From NCBI GenBank assembly GCA_035456105.1, contig DATIDV010000010.1, positions 1 to 64,000 on the forward strand: a stretch of DNA of 64,000 bases. The letters run 5' to 3'. Made by a program: the position numbers and the translations under genes. The notes below the pieces were generated by a model. That model saw only the letters and a list, made by a program, of their open reading frames with translations, was not told the DNA's origin and did no database searches. The stretch is from Viridibacterium sp035456105 (GTDB lineage Bacteria; Pseudomonadota; Gammaproteobacteria; Burkholderiales; Rhodocyclaceae). Of this stretch, positions 27,601 to 35,681 are shown piece after piece (positions within the stretch are counted from its first letter, which is position 1; each line of letters begins with the position of its first letter).

Positions 27601-28018
27601 CATCTCCGGTAGGGAACAGAAGGGTGCGTGTTGAGCCGCCGTTGCCATTACTCACGCGCGCCAGTGCCAGCGTTTGCAGATCCTTGAATACGGGGCTCAG
27701 GCTCTTGGCGAGACGCTTGAAGGTGCTGTCGTCAACCTCTTGCAGGGCTGAGGCTACATCCAGCGTGTGCAGCATCCGGTCGGCCACCTGCAACTGATCC
27801 TGCATGTGGTCGAACAATGCGCGCGAATGTTCGCTCACGGCTGCTGCGTGGAGGCGCTGCGGGATGGCCTGCTGGTTTTGCCAGAATGCGACGGCTAACG
27901 ACAGGCTGAAGACCAGCACCAATGCGGCCACCACCTGGACGCCGGTATCGCGTGCGGGACGCCGAACAGGGCTCGCCGGGGCTGGCTGCAACGCGGTCAG
28001 GGCTGGCGTTACGGACAC
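24626..28018 (-). CDS. Multi-PAS membrane sensor histidine kinase
   Basis: A 1130-residue kinase. TM1 ~27-46, periplasmic region ~47-267, TM2 ~268-289, then four PAS-like segments (~310-435, 440-570, 575-700, 708-835), the last two clearly a tandem duplication (each has FVKD/YIKD..Y(I)LTN/MTN..GKRSADF and TIIRK). HisKA ~864-930 has NMSHELRTPLHAI with phospho-His874; the HATPase domain has LRNLLSNAVKFSPEHG, VTDEGQGIP and GTGLGLAI. There is no attached receiver. Start is GTG. It heads the operon with two receiver proteins, its likely phosphotransfer partners. Confidence 0.92.
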   Translation of the reverse strand: MSVTPALTALQPAPASPVRRPARDTGVQVVAALVLVFSLSLAVAFWQNQQAIPQRLHAAAVSEHSRALFDHMQDQLQVADRMLHTLDVASALQEVDDSTFKRLAKSLSPVFKDLQTLALARVSNGNGGSTRTLLFPTGDAANESSASWDAMAVPLVQLAESAARMAHNSGRLTLAGPLSTHSIRVLAIAQVSRSGSTHIALIDLDRWLDAARSMHAEWVNIGLQLPGEQPAPAAANAKRIQFSFGNVSPPAQLVVTALPAPDASPPTILGASGIALFGVVIAGLILLFGSRCANATAAASLAGQALTASDARLQRTLQLTQDGIWEYDLRRRTLYLSDQTLALLGWQHGVANSADAPRTPAAVLRMLPRQWRREVLRIAIETAGKPATRELKFPVSNAMQSSRWVRLRVRGTSDPSGKPWLVTGSLADISDEISHASAQDRYRALLMRILDAMPIPVAVKTADQQVVMLNERYATQLVSLLEAASRRSAPQDNNSERRADAKAAEDFASRMEELDQMAIATGEPQVAHEWLRTSEGAELYLRITRVLCDGLNGEPIVLGTYEDLTELQGQAQQQTALREYFEKIFDCLPSPTYIKDANHRYILTNQAHARVNKTTKEAMIGKRSADFSPDEAEEVEAAERHLLAATSEEIHEKEYLLNSGSMQRNTIIRKVRITDPAGNPVLLGTSSNVTVLREVEADLRHQAEQQSRLRKFLQDVFDAVPHPLFVKDRQFRYIMTNRAHSESVGAHMEDILGKRSADFVSDEVARTIEQSEDDLFAGESSAAIEGEYVLAHRNGDTRHTIIRKALCTNADGQPVLVGVNTDITRLREAEADLRQHHARLTELVREQTIDLVRAKEAAERANETKSSFLANMSHELRTPLHAILSFARLGEDHVAQLDAEKFLDYFNRIRVSGDRLLTMLNDLLDLAKLEAGRVTLEIRSTRIENTILESTREFEAWLTARHLQLTTAIEPDLPNIMVDPNKVGQVLRNLLSNAVKFSPEHGRIGISLRSCRLPYKGSVAPGVEIRVTDEGQGIPAGELESIFEKFVRSSQPHAAGGTGLGLAICREIVAAHSGQMFARNRDQDGGGAEFIVRLLADRRAPRGQPAVDGDASSHDAKAHAGIDRRQEARP

Positions 28019-28141
28019 GTATCGTTTCCGGAAATAGGGGGCGGGTGCTGGCGCTATGCTCTTTCCAGCTCAACAGCGTATGGTCGCGCGTTCTCGAGAC
28101 CAGCGGCTACGGCCATGTGGGCACATGCAGCAGCAAGTGCC

Positions 28142-28178
28142 AAAACAAAACCCCCGTCAGGAGACCCGACGGGGGTTT
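28142..28178 (-). terminator. Intrinsic terminator of alaS
   Basis: An 11-bp perfect stem AAACCCCCGTC/GACGGGGGTTT (28148-28158 with 28168-28178). On the minus strand it is followed by TTTTGTTTTG. It lies ~48 bp past the alaS stop and separates it from the kinase operon. Confidence 0.9.
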
Positions 28179-28225
28179 GCAGAGTGCATTCGCTACCCGG
28201 CGATTGCCGGGCGACAACGTGTCGA

Positions 28226-30871
28226 TCAGAGGCGGGCCACAACCCATTCCCTGACCGATGCCAGAGCAGCCGGCAGCGCGGCCGGATTGGTGCCACCGGC
28301 TTGCGCCATGTCGGGTCGGCCGCCGCCCTTGCCACCCACTTGCAGGGCGACGTGGCTGACCAGTTCACCGGCCTTTAGCTTGGCTGTCAGGTTTGGCGTC
28401 ACGCCTGCAATCAACGACACCTTGCCGTCACTGACTGCGCTCAACAGCACGACTGCACTGCCAAGTTTGTCGCGCAGCTTGTCGACCGCTTCGCGCAGCG
28501 CCGGGACATCGGCCCCTTCCAGTGTGGCGGCCAGCACCTTGATGCCGTTGACATCGATGGCCTGACCGATCAGCGCATCGCCCTGATTGCTGGCGAGCTT
28601 GCCCTTGAGCGCGGCGATTTCCTTTTCCAGCACACGCACGTGATCCTGTGTCTGTGCCAGCTTGGCGGGCACTTCGGCAACGGGTGTCTTGAGTGCGCTG
28701 GCTACGCTGTCCAGCAGCGCGTCGCGCTTGAGCACGTGATTCATGGCGTTTTCGCCGGTGACGGCTTCTACGCGGCGGATGCCTGCGGCCACGCCGCCTT
28801 CCATGACGATCTTGAAGAAACCGATGTCGCCGATGCGCGCCACGTGCGTGCCGCCGCATAGTTCGCGTGAGGAGCCGATGTCCAGCACGCGCACGCTGTC
28901 GCCGTATTTCTCGCCGAACAGCATCATGGCACCCGTCTTCTGCGCGTCCTCGATGCCCATCTCGCGTGCCTGTGTGGCGGTATTGGTGAGGATTTCGCGG
29001 TTGACGATCTGCTCGACCTTGAGGATTTCCTCATCGGTCAGTGGTGCGTTATGGGTGAAGTCGAAGCGCGTCTTGTCCGGGTCGACCAGCGAGCCTTTCT
29101 GCGCCACGTGGTTGCCCAGTACTTCGCGCAAGGCCTTGTGCATCAGGTGGGTGGCGGAGTGATTGCGTGCCGTGGCGGCGCGCTGGAGACCGCGTACGCG
29201 CGCATCAATGGTATCGCCGACGCGGATTTCGCCTTCGAGGACGCGACCGAGGTGGCCGAAAACGTCGGCGTGGATCTTGAACGTGTCATCGACGGTGAAG
29301 CCTGCCTTGTTGTTGATGAGTACGCCGCAGTCGCCGCACTGGCCGCCGGATTCGGCATAGAAAGGCGTGTTGTCGAGCACCACCACGGCGTCTTCACCGG
29401 CGCGAATGACTTCGACCGGACTGCCGTCAACATAGAGCGCCGTAACCTTGGTGTCTTCCACCATGAGCTTTTCGTAGCCCTGGAAGGTTGTTGCCGTGCC
29501 GTCGTATTCCAGGCCCTGGGCCATCTTGAACTTGCCGGCCGCGCGCGCCTGTTCGCGCTGGCGCGCCATGGCGGCATTGAAGCCGGCTTCGTTGACCGAC
29601 AAGCCGCGTTCGCGCAGCACGTCAGCGGTCAGATCCAGCGGGAAGCCATAGGTGTCGTGCAGCTTGAAGGCCAGCTCGCCATCGAGCACCTTGCCGTCGC
29701 CCAGTGCGACGAGGGCCGTTTCGAGAATTTCCATACCGTGGGCAATGGTCTGGAAGAAGCGCTCTTCTTCCTGCTTGAGCACCGCGGTGACATGCCGCTG
29801 CTTCGCGACCAGCTCGGGATACGCCTTGCCCATCTCGCGGGTCAGGGCGTCGACCAGCTTGTAGAAGAAGGGCGTGCGGGCACCAAGTTTGTAGCCATGA
29901 CGGATGGCGCGGCGCGCGATGCGACGCAGGACGTAGCCGCGGCCTTCGTTGCTCGGCACGACGCCGTCAGCGATGGTGAAGGAGCAGGCGCGGATGTGGT
30001 CTGCGATTGCCTTCAGCGAGGGCGAATCCTTGTCCACATTGTCGCCACCGGCGGCCTCGACCTCCGTCCTGGCCGCAGCCATCAGGTTCACGAACAGATC
30101 GATGTCGTAGTTCGTGGCCACGTTCTGCAGCACGCGCGTCAGGCGCTCCAGACCCATGCCGGTGTCCACGGAGGGCTTGGGCAGCGCATCCATGATGTAG
30201 TTGCCGTTCTCGTCGATGCGACGGTTGAACTGCATGAACACGTTGTTCCACACCTCGGTGTAACGGTCGCCGTCCTCATCCGGGCTGCCGGGAGGGCCGC
30301 CCGCGACGCCGGGGCCGAAGTCGTAGAAGATTTCCGAGCAGGGGCCGCAGGGACCGGTGTCGCCCATCATCCAGAAATTATCGGAGGCGTAGCGCGCACC
30401 CTTGTTGTCGCCGATGCGGATCACGCGCTCAGGCGGCAAGCCGATATCGCGTGTCCAGATCTCGTAGGCTTCTTCGTCTTCGGCATAGACCGTGGCCCAC
30501 AGTTTGTCCTTGGGCAGCTTGAAGACTTCCGTCAGCAGTTCCCAGGCGTACTTGATCGCATCCTGCTTGAAGTAGTCGCCGAAGCTGAAGTTGCCCAGCA
30601 TTTCGAAGAAGGTGTGGTGGCGTGCCGTGTAGCCAACGTTTTCCAGATCGTTGTGCTTACCGCCCGCGCGAATGCACTTTTGTGCCGTCGCCGCGCGCGA
30701 GTAAGGGCGCTTGTCAAAGCCGAGGAACACGTCCTTGAACTGGTTCATGCCTGCGTTCGTAAACAGCAGGGTAGGGTCGTCGCCAGGCACAACCGGACTG
30801 GACGCAACGATTTGATGACCCTTGGACTCAAAGTAGTTGAGGAAGGTAGAGCGGATTTCTGCGGCTTTCAT
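28226..30871 (-). CDS. alaS: Alanyl-tRNA synthetase
   Basis: An 881-residue cytoplasmic enzyme charging tRNA-Ala. It has the class II catalytic core (MKAAEIRSTFLNYFESKGH, HHTFFEMLGNFSFGDYF), the editing domain with the HxxxH site in NHSATHLMHKAL, the zinc-associated CGGTHVARIGDIG motif, and the C-Ala domain ending near AQAGGTNPAALPAAL. Length matches bacterial AlaS. I chose the ATG at 30871; the in-frame TTG at 30877 only adds two residues. Transcribed alone, with a terminator following. Confidence 0.98.
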   Translation of the reverse strand: MKAAEIRSTFLNYFESKGHQIVASSPVVPGDDPTLLFTNAGMNQFKDVFLGFDKRPYSRAATAQKCIRAGGKHNDLENVGYTARHHTFFEMLGNFSFGDYFKQDAIKYAWELLTEVFKLPKDKLWATVYAEDEEAYEIWTRDIGLPPERVIRIGDNKGARYASDNFWMMGDTGPCGPCSEIFYDFGPGVAGGPPGSPDEDGDRYTEVWNNVFMQFNRRIDENGNYIMDALPKPSVDTGMGLERLTRVLQNVATNYDIDLFVNLMAAARTEVEAAGGDNVDKDSPSLKAIADHIRACSFTIADGVVPSNEGRGYVLRRIARRAIRHGYKLGARTPFFYKLVDALTREMGKAYPELVAKQRHVTAVLKQEEERFFQTIAHGMEILETALVALGDGKVLDGELAFKLHDTYGFPLDLTADVLRERGLSVNEAGFNAAMARQREQARAAGKFKMAQGLEYDGTATTFQGYEKLMVEDTKVTALYVDGSPVEVIRAGEDAVVVLDNTPFYAESGGQCGDCGVLINNKAGFTVDDTFKIHADVFGHLGRVLEGEIRVGDTIDARVRGLQRAATARNHSATHLMHKALREVLGNHVAQKGSLVDPDKTRFDFTHNAPLTDEEILKVEQIVNREILTNTATQAREMGIEDAQKTGAMMLFGEKYGDSVRVLDIGSSRELCGGTHVARIGDIGFFKIVMEGGVAAGIRRVEAVTGENAMNHVLKRDALLDSVASALKTPVAEVPAKLAQTQDHVRVLEKEIAALKGKLASNQGDALIGQAIDVNGIKVLAATLEGADVPALREAVDKLRDKLGSAVVLLSAVSDGKVSLIAGVTPNLTAKLKAGELVSHVALQVGGKGGGRPDMAQAGGTNPAALPAALASVREWVVARL

Positions 30872-31019
30872 GGGCAAATGCGGAGCTGGCCGGATTTTTG
30901 GGAAGCCGCGATTTTAACCTGCCGTGTCACCAGACGCACGGTAAAGCGCTTATGAAGAGACCGGGCAGCGTTTCAGGTGGTCGAGAAAAGCGAAAGGTGA
31001 AATGAAACGGGCAGAAATG

Positions 31020-31048
31020 AAAAAGGCAGAAGCCAATACGCTTCTGCC
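31020..31048 (-). terminator. Intrinsic terminator of flgMN
   Basis: A 9-bp stem GGCAGAAGC/GCTTCTGCC (31025-31033 with 31040-31048), loop CAATAC, followed on the minus strand by TTTTT. It lies ~32 bp after the flgN stop. Confidence 0.85.
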
Positions 31049-31079
31049 CTGTCTGTCGATTGCCTGGCCGTATCTGGCG

Positions 31080-31583
31080 CTAGACGCTGCCGAGAATACG
31101 CGAGCCCGGGCGTGTGCGTGAAACACCGTCAGGCCCATAGGTTGTCGGCTGATCGGCGTGCGCCATCAGCACGGCAAGTGCCTGATGATTGTGTTTCAGG
31201 CGCTCGGTGATGATGCGGCCGTTTTCAAGATTGATATTGCGTGCCTGTTCGGCTACAGCGAGGTATTCACCCCAGGCGGGCGCACCGACGTCGCCTAGCA
31301 GTTTCTGGATGCCTTCGCGGTCGTGCGGCAGGCCGACTTGCGCGAACAGAGCCATGCGCGCAGCCGACAGTTGATCGAGCTGGCGGATAATCTGGCCCTT
31401 GCGTTCTGACAGCGCGAACAGAGGCTCCATATCGGTTTGTGACAGCGTTTCGCGTTCCTGACCCAGCACGGCGATGAAGTCGCGGATGAGGTCACGCTCG
31501 GCGCCGAGCAGGGAAATCAATCGCTGACGCGACGCTCCCCGATCAATGCCGCTCTGCGCGTTGCTGTTGACGCTGATTGCCAC
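31080..31583 (-). CDS. flgN: FlgN-type flagellar export chaperone
   Basis: A 167-residue mostly helical protein resembling FlgN, the cytoplasmic chaperone for the hook-filament junction proteins FlgK and FlgL. Seen: a long coiled helix (LISLLGAERDLIRDFIAVLGQERETLSQTDMEPLFALSERKGQIIRQL) and a second helical block with NLENGRIITERLKHNHQALAVL, a common FlgN C-terminal pattern. It lies 6 bp after flgM in the same operon. Sequence conservation in this family is weak, so context adds to the call. Confidence 0.85.
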   Translation of the reverse strand: MAISVNSNAQSGIDRGASRQRLISLLGAERDLIRDFIAVLGQERETLSQTDMEPLFALSERKGQIIRQLDQLSAARMALFAQVGLPHDREGIQKLLGDVGAPAWGEYLAVAEQARNINLENGRIITERLKHNHQALAVLMAHADQPTTYGPDGVSRTRPGSRILGSV

Positions 31584-31589
31584 GATGAC

Positions 31590-31883
31590 TTAGGCCGATC
31601 GCGGTTGGGCCGACAACATCTGGCGGACACTGTCGATCAGGCCGTCTGCGACCTTCTCGGCGTTGACCTGGAAACGACCGCTGGAAATGGCCTGCTTGAT
31701 CTCGTCGACCTTGGCGCCATCCACGACGGGCGTTTGCGCGACCAACTGGTCCAGCTTGCCGGATAGCGCCACCTGCGTGCCGCCACTGGTTTGTACCGGG
31801 CTCGACGAGGATTCTCGCGTCGCGCGGGTCTTGTTGTCACCGCCAACCAGGCCGGTCGACTTGACTGAATTATCGATTTTCAT
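31590..31883 (-). CDS. flgM: Anti-sigma-28 factor FlgM
   Basis: A 97-residue protein that binds and inhibits FliA (sigma-28) until the hook is complete and FlgM is exported. The N-terminal half is disordered and Ser/Thr-rich (MKIDNSVKSTGLVGG); the C-terminal half has the sigma-binding helices with KVDEIKQAISSGRFQVNAEKVADGLI. It starts with ATG after GGGAAA. A sigma-28-type promoter lies upstream at 31999-32025. Confidence 0.93.
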   Translation of the reverse strand: MKIDNSVKSTGLVGGDNKTRATRESSSSPVQTSGGTQVALSGKLDQLVAQTPVVDGAKVDEIKQAISSGRFQVNAEKVADGLIDSVRQMLSAQPRSA

Positions 31884-32280
31884 TGCGTTTCCCTTTTACT
31901 CAAGGCGTTCTGGCTGTCCGGCTTTGCCGGTCCGGAAGCCTCTGCCCAGCGGCAAAAAATTCCTGATGATGAGCCCGAGGGCAGCCGTCTCACCGGGTGT
32001 AACGGTCGAACTGAAGAAAACTTTAGCCCTTTTTATGAGGCTTGAGCAGGCTTCAGGTATGCAGTTGCCGGGGCGCTCACTCATCAATCGTTCGCGCCGA
32101 AATGGCTCCTGCAACACAATCAGCGGCTTTTCCCCCTGTATTCTTTAGGCTGATGGCGGTTTTTGTGCGCATCGGTCCACTGCAACCTGACTGATAGACG
32201 TGCCTGTGCGGCAAAAAGTGCCCATTGATTGCAAAAAACGGCAAAAAGCGCCCGGACATCGTGAAGCGAGCAGGAAACGC
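31884..32280. other. Divergent flgM/asparaginase intergenic region
   Basis: Nearly 400 bp carrying the flgM sigma-28-type promoter on the minus strand and the asparaginase leader on the plus strand. No gene is evident in it. Confidence 0.5.
31999..32025 (-). promoter_or_regulatory. Sigma-28 (FliA) promoter for flgMN
   Basis: On the minus strand: TAAAGTTT (32018-32025), an 11-bp spacer, then ACCGTTAC (31999-32006). The -35 half is identical to the FliA consensus TAAAGTTT-N11-GCCGATAA and the spacer is exact; the -10 half matches 5 of 8 positions. It would start flgM transcription ~105 nt ahead of the ATG and make flgMN a late gene pair. Confidence 0.75.
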
Positions 32281-33309
32281 ATGAAACGGATTCTCTTGCT
32301 GTATACAGGCGGAACCATTGGCTGCGAGGGGCAACCACTGGCGCCGATGGCGGCCGCGCGTTTTGCCCTCGCATTGGGCGAAAGGGCGCTGTTGGCCGCT
32401 GGCTGCGAATTGCGTGCCTTGCCGCAGCCGCTCGATAGTGCCGACATGCAGCCCGGGGACTGGCTGGATATTGCTGCGACGCTGCTGGAAGCCTGGGTGG
32501 ATTTCGATGGGTTTGTCGTGCTGCATGGTACGGACACCCTGGCTTTCACGGCTTCCGCTTTGTCCTTCCTGCTACCGGGCGTGGACAAACCGGTCGTACT
32601 GACCGGGTCGCAATATTCCTTGGGGGCAGCCGCTTCGGACGCGCCGCGCAATCTGCTCGATGCTGTAGCGGCGGCCAGTACGCCGGACTTGCGTGAAGTC
32701 TGCGTGTGTTTTGCGGGCCGGATCCTGCGTGGCAATCGTTGCGTCAAACGCAGTGCCTGCGACCTGGAGGCGTTTGCTTCGCCAAACTGGGCGCCGCTGG
32801 GCGAGGTGCAGAACGGGACGGTGGTTTTGAATGCCACAGCCTTGCTGCCAGTCAGCGCCAAACCTTTTGATCCACTGGCGGCGAAGGCGGAACTGGTTTC
32901 CATGCGGCCGCGGCTGGCAGAGCGGCCGGTGTGGGCGATTCATTTGCATCCTGGTTTTCCTTCAACCCTCTTGCGGGCGGCGCTGGAACTGCCCGTGCCG
33001 CCCTTGGGCTGGGTGCTGGCTTGTTATGGCAATGGCAATGCGCCTCAACGGACAGATTTTCTGGCGGCGTTGGAAGCGGCTCGCGCACGCGGCGTGGTGC
33101 TGGTGGCGATAACGCAGACGGGGCATGGCAGCGTTAGTCCAGGTGCTTATCTTGTCGGGGCTGGGCTTGCTGCGGCAGGCGTAATCGGCGGCAAGGATAT
33201 GAGCCTACCGGCCGCGGTGGTGAAATTACAGCTTCTATTGGCGCGCGGTTTTTCTCCTGGCGAGATTGAAGCACGCTTGGCGGAGCCGGTAGCGGGCGAG
33301 CTGAGCTGA
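32281..33309 (+). CDS. L-asparaginase
   Basis: A 342-residue asparaginase of the bacterial type I/II fold that hydrolyses L-asparagine to aspartate and ammonia. Visible: the nucleophile motif LLYTGGTIGCEG at the N-terminus, VVLHGTDTLAFTASALSFLL (second catalytic Thr-Asp pair) around residue 80-95, VVLTGSQ, and a C-terminal TQTGHGSVSPGAYLVG. No signal peptide, so it is likely the cytoplasmic enzyme. The ATG at 32281 follows AGGAA. It lies inside the flagellar region but has no functional link to it. Confidence 0.92.
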   Translation: MKRILLLYTGGTIGCEGQPLAPMAAARFALALGERALLAAGCELRALPQPLDSADMQPGDWLDIAATLLEAWVDFDGFVVLHGTDTLAFTASALSFLLPGVDKPVVLTGSQYSLGAAASDAPRNLLDAVAAASTPDLREVCVCFAGRILRGNRCVKRSACDLEAFASPNWAPLGEVQNGTVVLNATALLPVSAKPFDPLAAKAELVSMRPRLAERPVWAIHLHPGFPSTLLRAALELPVPPLGWVLACYGNGNAPQRTDFLAALEAARARGVVLVAITQTGHGSVSPGAYLVGAGLAAAGVIGGKDMSLPAAVVKLQLLLARGFSPGEIEARLAEPVAGELS

Positions 33310-33829
33310 GTCCGGTCCGGCCCATCGGTACGGGCGTGCAAACTCGGGAGAGAGAAGAGCCCGGCAGGTTGCTCACGCCGGGCGTGCTGTGTGCCTTGCC
33401 GACCGGCCTACCGAACGCCCCATGCCATCATCACGCGTAATGCAATCGCGGCGAACCCTTGGCGACCGTATTCCAAATGCAGATGCGATATGCGGGTGGG
33501 TAATCCCTAATTGAAATGCGTTTTTCAGGTGCATAAGGAACGGCCTGGATTTCACGCCACGACGATACTTCCGGCCACCATAACGCCGCTCGGCGGATCC
33601 GCAAATTTTTTCGAGTGGGCCGTGTATTTTTCCCACTGCTTGCCGTGCGTTATCTCATTACATGTACATGTTCGCGCTGCGATGATATTTGCGTTGCAGA
33701 TCGAGCAACAAGTGCCGAGGAATTGGCACGATATGTATGTCAGCGCTTGCCATAGCAGGACTTTCACGGAATGCTATGCGGCTGCATCAAATTTACAAAA
33801 AAACCGAACAATAGGTAGGGGACAATTTA
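33310..33829. other. AT-richer intergenic stretch
   Basis: A 520-bp gap. A 7-bp GCCCGGC/GCCGGGC hairpin at 33359-33383, without a T-run, may mark the end of the asparaginase message. From ~33470 to 33830 base composition is visibly AT-richer than the surroundings; it presumably holds the promoter of the next gene. The open frames here are not recognisable as proteins. Confidence 0.5.
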
Positions 33830-34780
33830 ATGATGAGTATGAGGAGTGTGGGCCTTAATGCAATGGTTGCGGTCGGGTTGACCCTGTCGATGGCTGCAGC
33901 AAACGTGGCGATGGCGGCTACGGCGGCGCCCGCCAAAAAAGCAGATACACCGCTGCAACGCCTGAATATTGCGGAACAGCAGGAAATGCTTGCCGAGCGA
34001 GTTTCGCGGACCTGGGCGATGAAGGGTATTGCCGTGTTGCGCTCGCGCAGCAGTACGCAGTTCGATGAGGATTCGAAGCGCTATGTGCGTCAGCTGAAGG
34101 CTTTGCAGGCAGATGCAGATACGCCGCAGCTCAAGGAAAACTACGCCCAGCTCGAGCAGCTGTGGGGCAAATACATGGAGGCTGCCGAGACGAGCGCAGT
34201 GCAGTTGCAGGTGCGTAGCGGTGATGCGCTTGGACAATTGGGCGAAAGCCTTCCTCCCACGGCTTTTGTCGGCAGCGAGAAGGGCAGCGCGCCGCGGCAA
34301 CCTGAGAACATCAACATGCCGGCCACAGTGAAGGCCATTGCCGATCAGAGCGACAAGCTGGTGGCGACGGCGGCCAAAGGCTCGGAGATTTTGCGTCAGC
34401 GCATTGGCGCTGGGCCCTCGGAGGGGTTGTTCCTGGCCGGCCAGGCACGGACTCTGTCGCAGCGCATTGCCAAGCTGTACTTCTTCCATGCCCTGGGCAT
34501 ACCGGCGGCGTCCCTGACGGCTGAGCTGAAGAAGTCGCAGGCAGCCTACCTTGCTGCCATCAAGCGTCTGCGCGAACTCGTCGAAGATCGGCCGAAATCG
34601 TCCAGTGCCCTGGCGCTCGTCGATCAGCAATGGGTGTTCTTCAATGAGCAACTGCAGGCTACTGTCGAACGCGACGAGCGTGACCGGGCTTACCAGACAT
34701 TTGCGCGAACCAACGACAGTCTGCTGAGCGGTCTGGACGACCTGTGCAAGAGTTTCGAAGTGGCCCCGCCCGCGCCATAA
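33830..34780 (+). CDS. Free-standing PilJ-type sensor domain protein, periplasmic
   Basis: A 316-residue exported protein: signal peptide ending ANVAMAATA, then two copies of the helical PilJ-type (type IV pilus chemoreceptor N-terminal) sensory domain. The first carries LNIAEQQEMLAERVSRTWAM near residue 45, the second LFLAGQARTLSQRIAKLYFF near residue 202, echoing the family AGxQRMLSQRxAK motif. There is no second TM segment and no signalling domain. It probably binds a ligand in the periplasm and works through a partner, which is inference. Start: first of three closely spaced ATGs, preceded by AGGGG with 8-nt spacing. Confidence 0.8.
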   Translation: MMSMRSVGLNAMVAVGLTLSMAAANVAMAATAAPAKKADTPLQRLNIAEQQEMLAERVSRTWAMKGIAVLRSRSSTQFDEDSKRYVRQLKALQADADTPQLKENYAQLEQLWGKYMEAAETSAVQLQVRSGDALGQLGESLPPTAFVGSEKGSAPRQPENINMPATVKAIADQSDKLVATAAKGSEILRQRIGAGPSEGLFLAGQARTLSQRIAKLYFFHALGIPAASLTAELKKSQAAYLAAIKRLRELVEDRPKSSSALALVDQQWVFFNEQLQATVERDERDRAYQTFARTNDSLLSGLDDLCKSFEVAPPAP

Positions 34781-34795
34781 GTAGCTGAGTACCTG

Positions 34796-34820
34796 CCACC
34801 CGGCGTTCGCCGGGTGGTTC
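34796..34820 (+). terminator. Hairpin terminator after the PilJ-domain gene
   Basis: A 10-bp stem CCACCCGGCG/CGCCGGGTGG closing on a TTCG-type loop, followed by TTCT. The stem is strong, the T-run weak. It sits between convergent genes and may serve both. Confidence 0.7.
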
Positions 34821-34855
34821 TGCATTACCTTGGCGGATTACCGCCGATGAGGCCC

Positions 34856-35548
34856 TCAGCGGTCGCCGCTGACATCCACCACATCCCCCGCATTCACGAT
34901 ACCGCTGACGATCTGACCGTTATCGAGTTTGACGCGAACCGTCGCTCCCCGGGCGGCGCTATTGAGCGCACGGCCACGATTGGTTACGGAAAAGCCACCG
35001 CCATTAGCGACGATCTTGACGGTCTGCCCTGACTGTATGCCGACTTCACTCTTCAGATAGGCAGCGCGCAATGTCTGCCCTGATGAGAGGCCCTGTTTCG
35101 CTATCAGACCGATTGCATCGCCCGGATTCACGATGAGGTCATCGGGGTAGGCGGTGAGATCCCCCTGTTCGACCCGCATGTCTGCTGCCGCGAGTGACTG
35201 GCCGCCAGATACGGTGCGCGTCATCTTCACGTAACTGCCTTCTACCTTGACGCGCCCGCTGATGTACAGCGTGGAATTGGCGCCGTTGATGCATCGCACT
35301 TCCACGGTCACATGCCCCCAGGTTTTTTGTCCTTGTGGCAGAAAAGCCTGCGCTTGCGTACAGGGCAGCATGATCTGTTGGCGGTCGCTCGGCGGCGTGA
35401 CTGTCACGCTGACAATACCGGGCAGGCCTTGCGTGCGCTCCTGCAGAAAGCTTGTAGCCACATTGGCAACGTCTTGCGAACTTATTGCAAAGGCCGGCAG
35501 CGGGGCCAGCAATGTGCAGAACAGCAAGGCGGAGAGTGATTTATTCAT
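34856..35548 (-). CDS. flgA: Flagellar P-ring assembly chaperone FlgA
   Basis: A ~230-residue periplasmic chaperone for FlgI polymerisation. Signal peptide MNKSLSALLFCTLLAPLPAFA, then the FlgA body and C-terminal SAF-like part with RTVSGGQSLAAADMRVEQGDL, GLSSGQTLRAAYLKSE and VTNRGRALNSAARGATVRVK. I set the start at the ATG 35548 where the signal peptide begins; the frame is open further upstream to 35707 but passes through a 12-bp tandem repeat and has no family similarity. Divergent from flgB as in many betaproteobacteria. Confidence 0.93.
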   Translation of the reverse strand: MNKSLSALLFCTLLAPLPAFAISSQDVANVATSFLQERTQGLPGIVSVTVTPPSDRQQIMLPCTQAQAFLPQGQKTWGHVTVEVRCINGANSTLYISGRVKVEGSYVKMTRTVSGGQSLAAADMRVEQGDLTAYPDDLIVNPGDAIGLIAKQGLSSGQTLRAAYLKSEVGIQSGQTVKIVANGGGFSVTNRGRALNSAARGATVRVKLDNGQIVSGIVNAGDVVDVSGDR

Positions 35549-35633
35549 GGCGGCTTTCGCTTTTCGGTGTGCGTCTCTCACGAGATTTGAGCACAGCGTC
35601 TGGTGCTGCAACGGCTGAAACAACGCGGCGAAT

Positions 35634-35681
35634 GTTGGCCAGTTCGTTGGCCAGTTCGTTGGCCATTTCGTTGGACAGTTA
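35634..35681. repeat. Four 12-bp tandem repeats
   Basis: Units GTTGGCCAGTTC (two identical copies), GTTGGCCATTTC and GTTGGACAGTTA in direct tandem. In the frame that continues upstream of flgA the unit would encode a four-residue Asn-Trp-Pro-Thr repeat, but that extension is probably not translated. Copy number may vary between strains. Confidence 0.9.

Noticed and set aside
29051..30955. 634-codon plus-strand ORF opposite alaS
   Set aside because: It exactly mirrors the alaS coding region, has no ribosome site and no recognisable domain.
34796..34820. Hairpin considered as a flgA regulatory structure
   Set aside because: It is downstream of both convergent genes and best explained as a transcript end.
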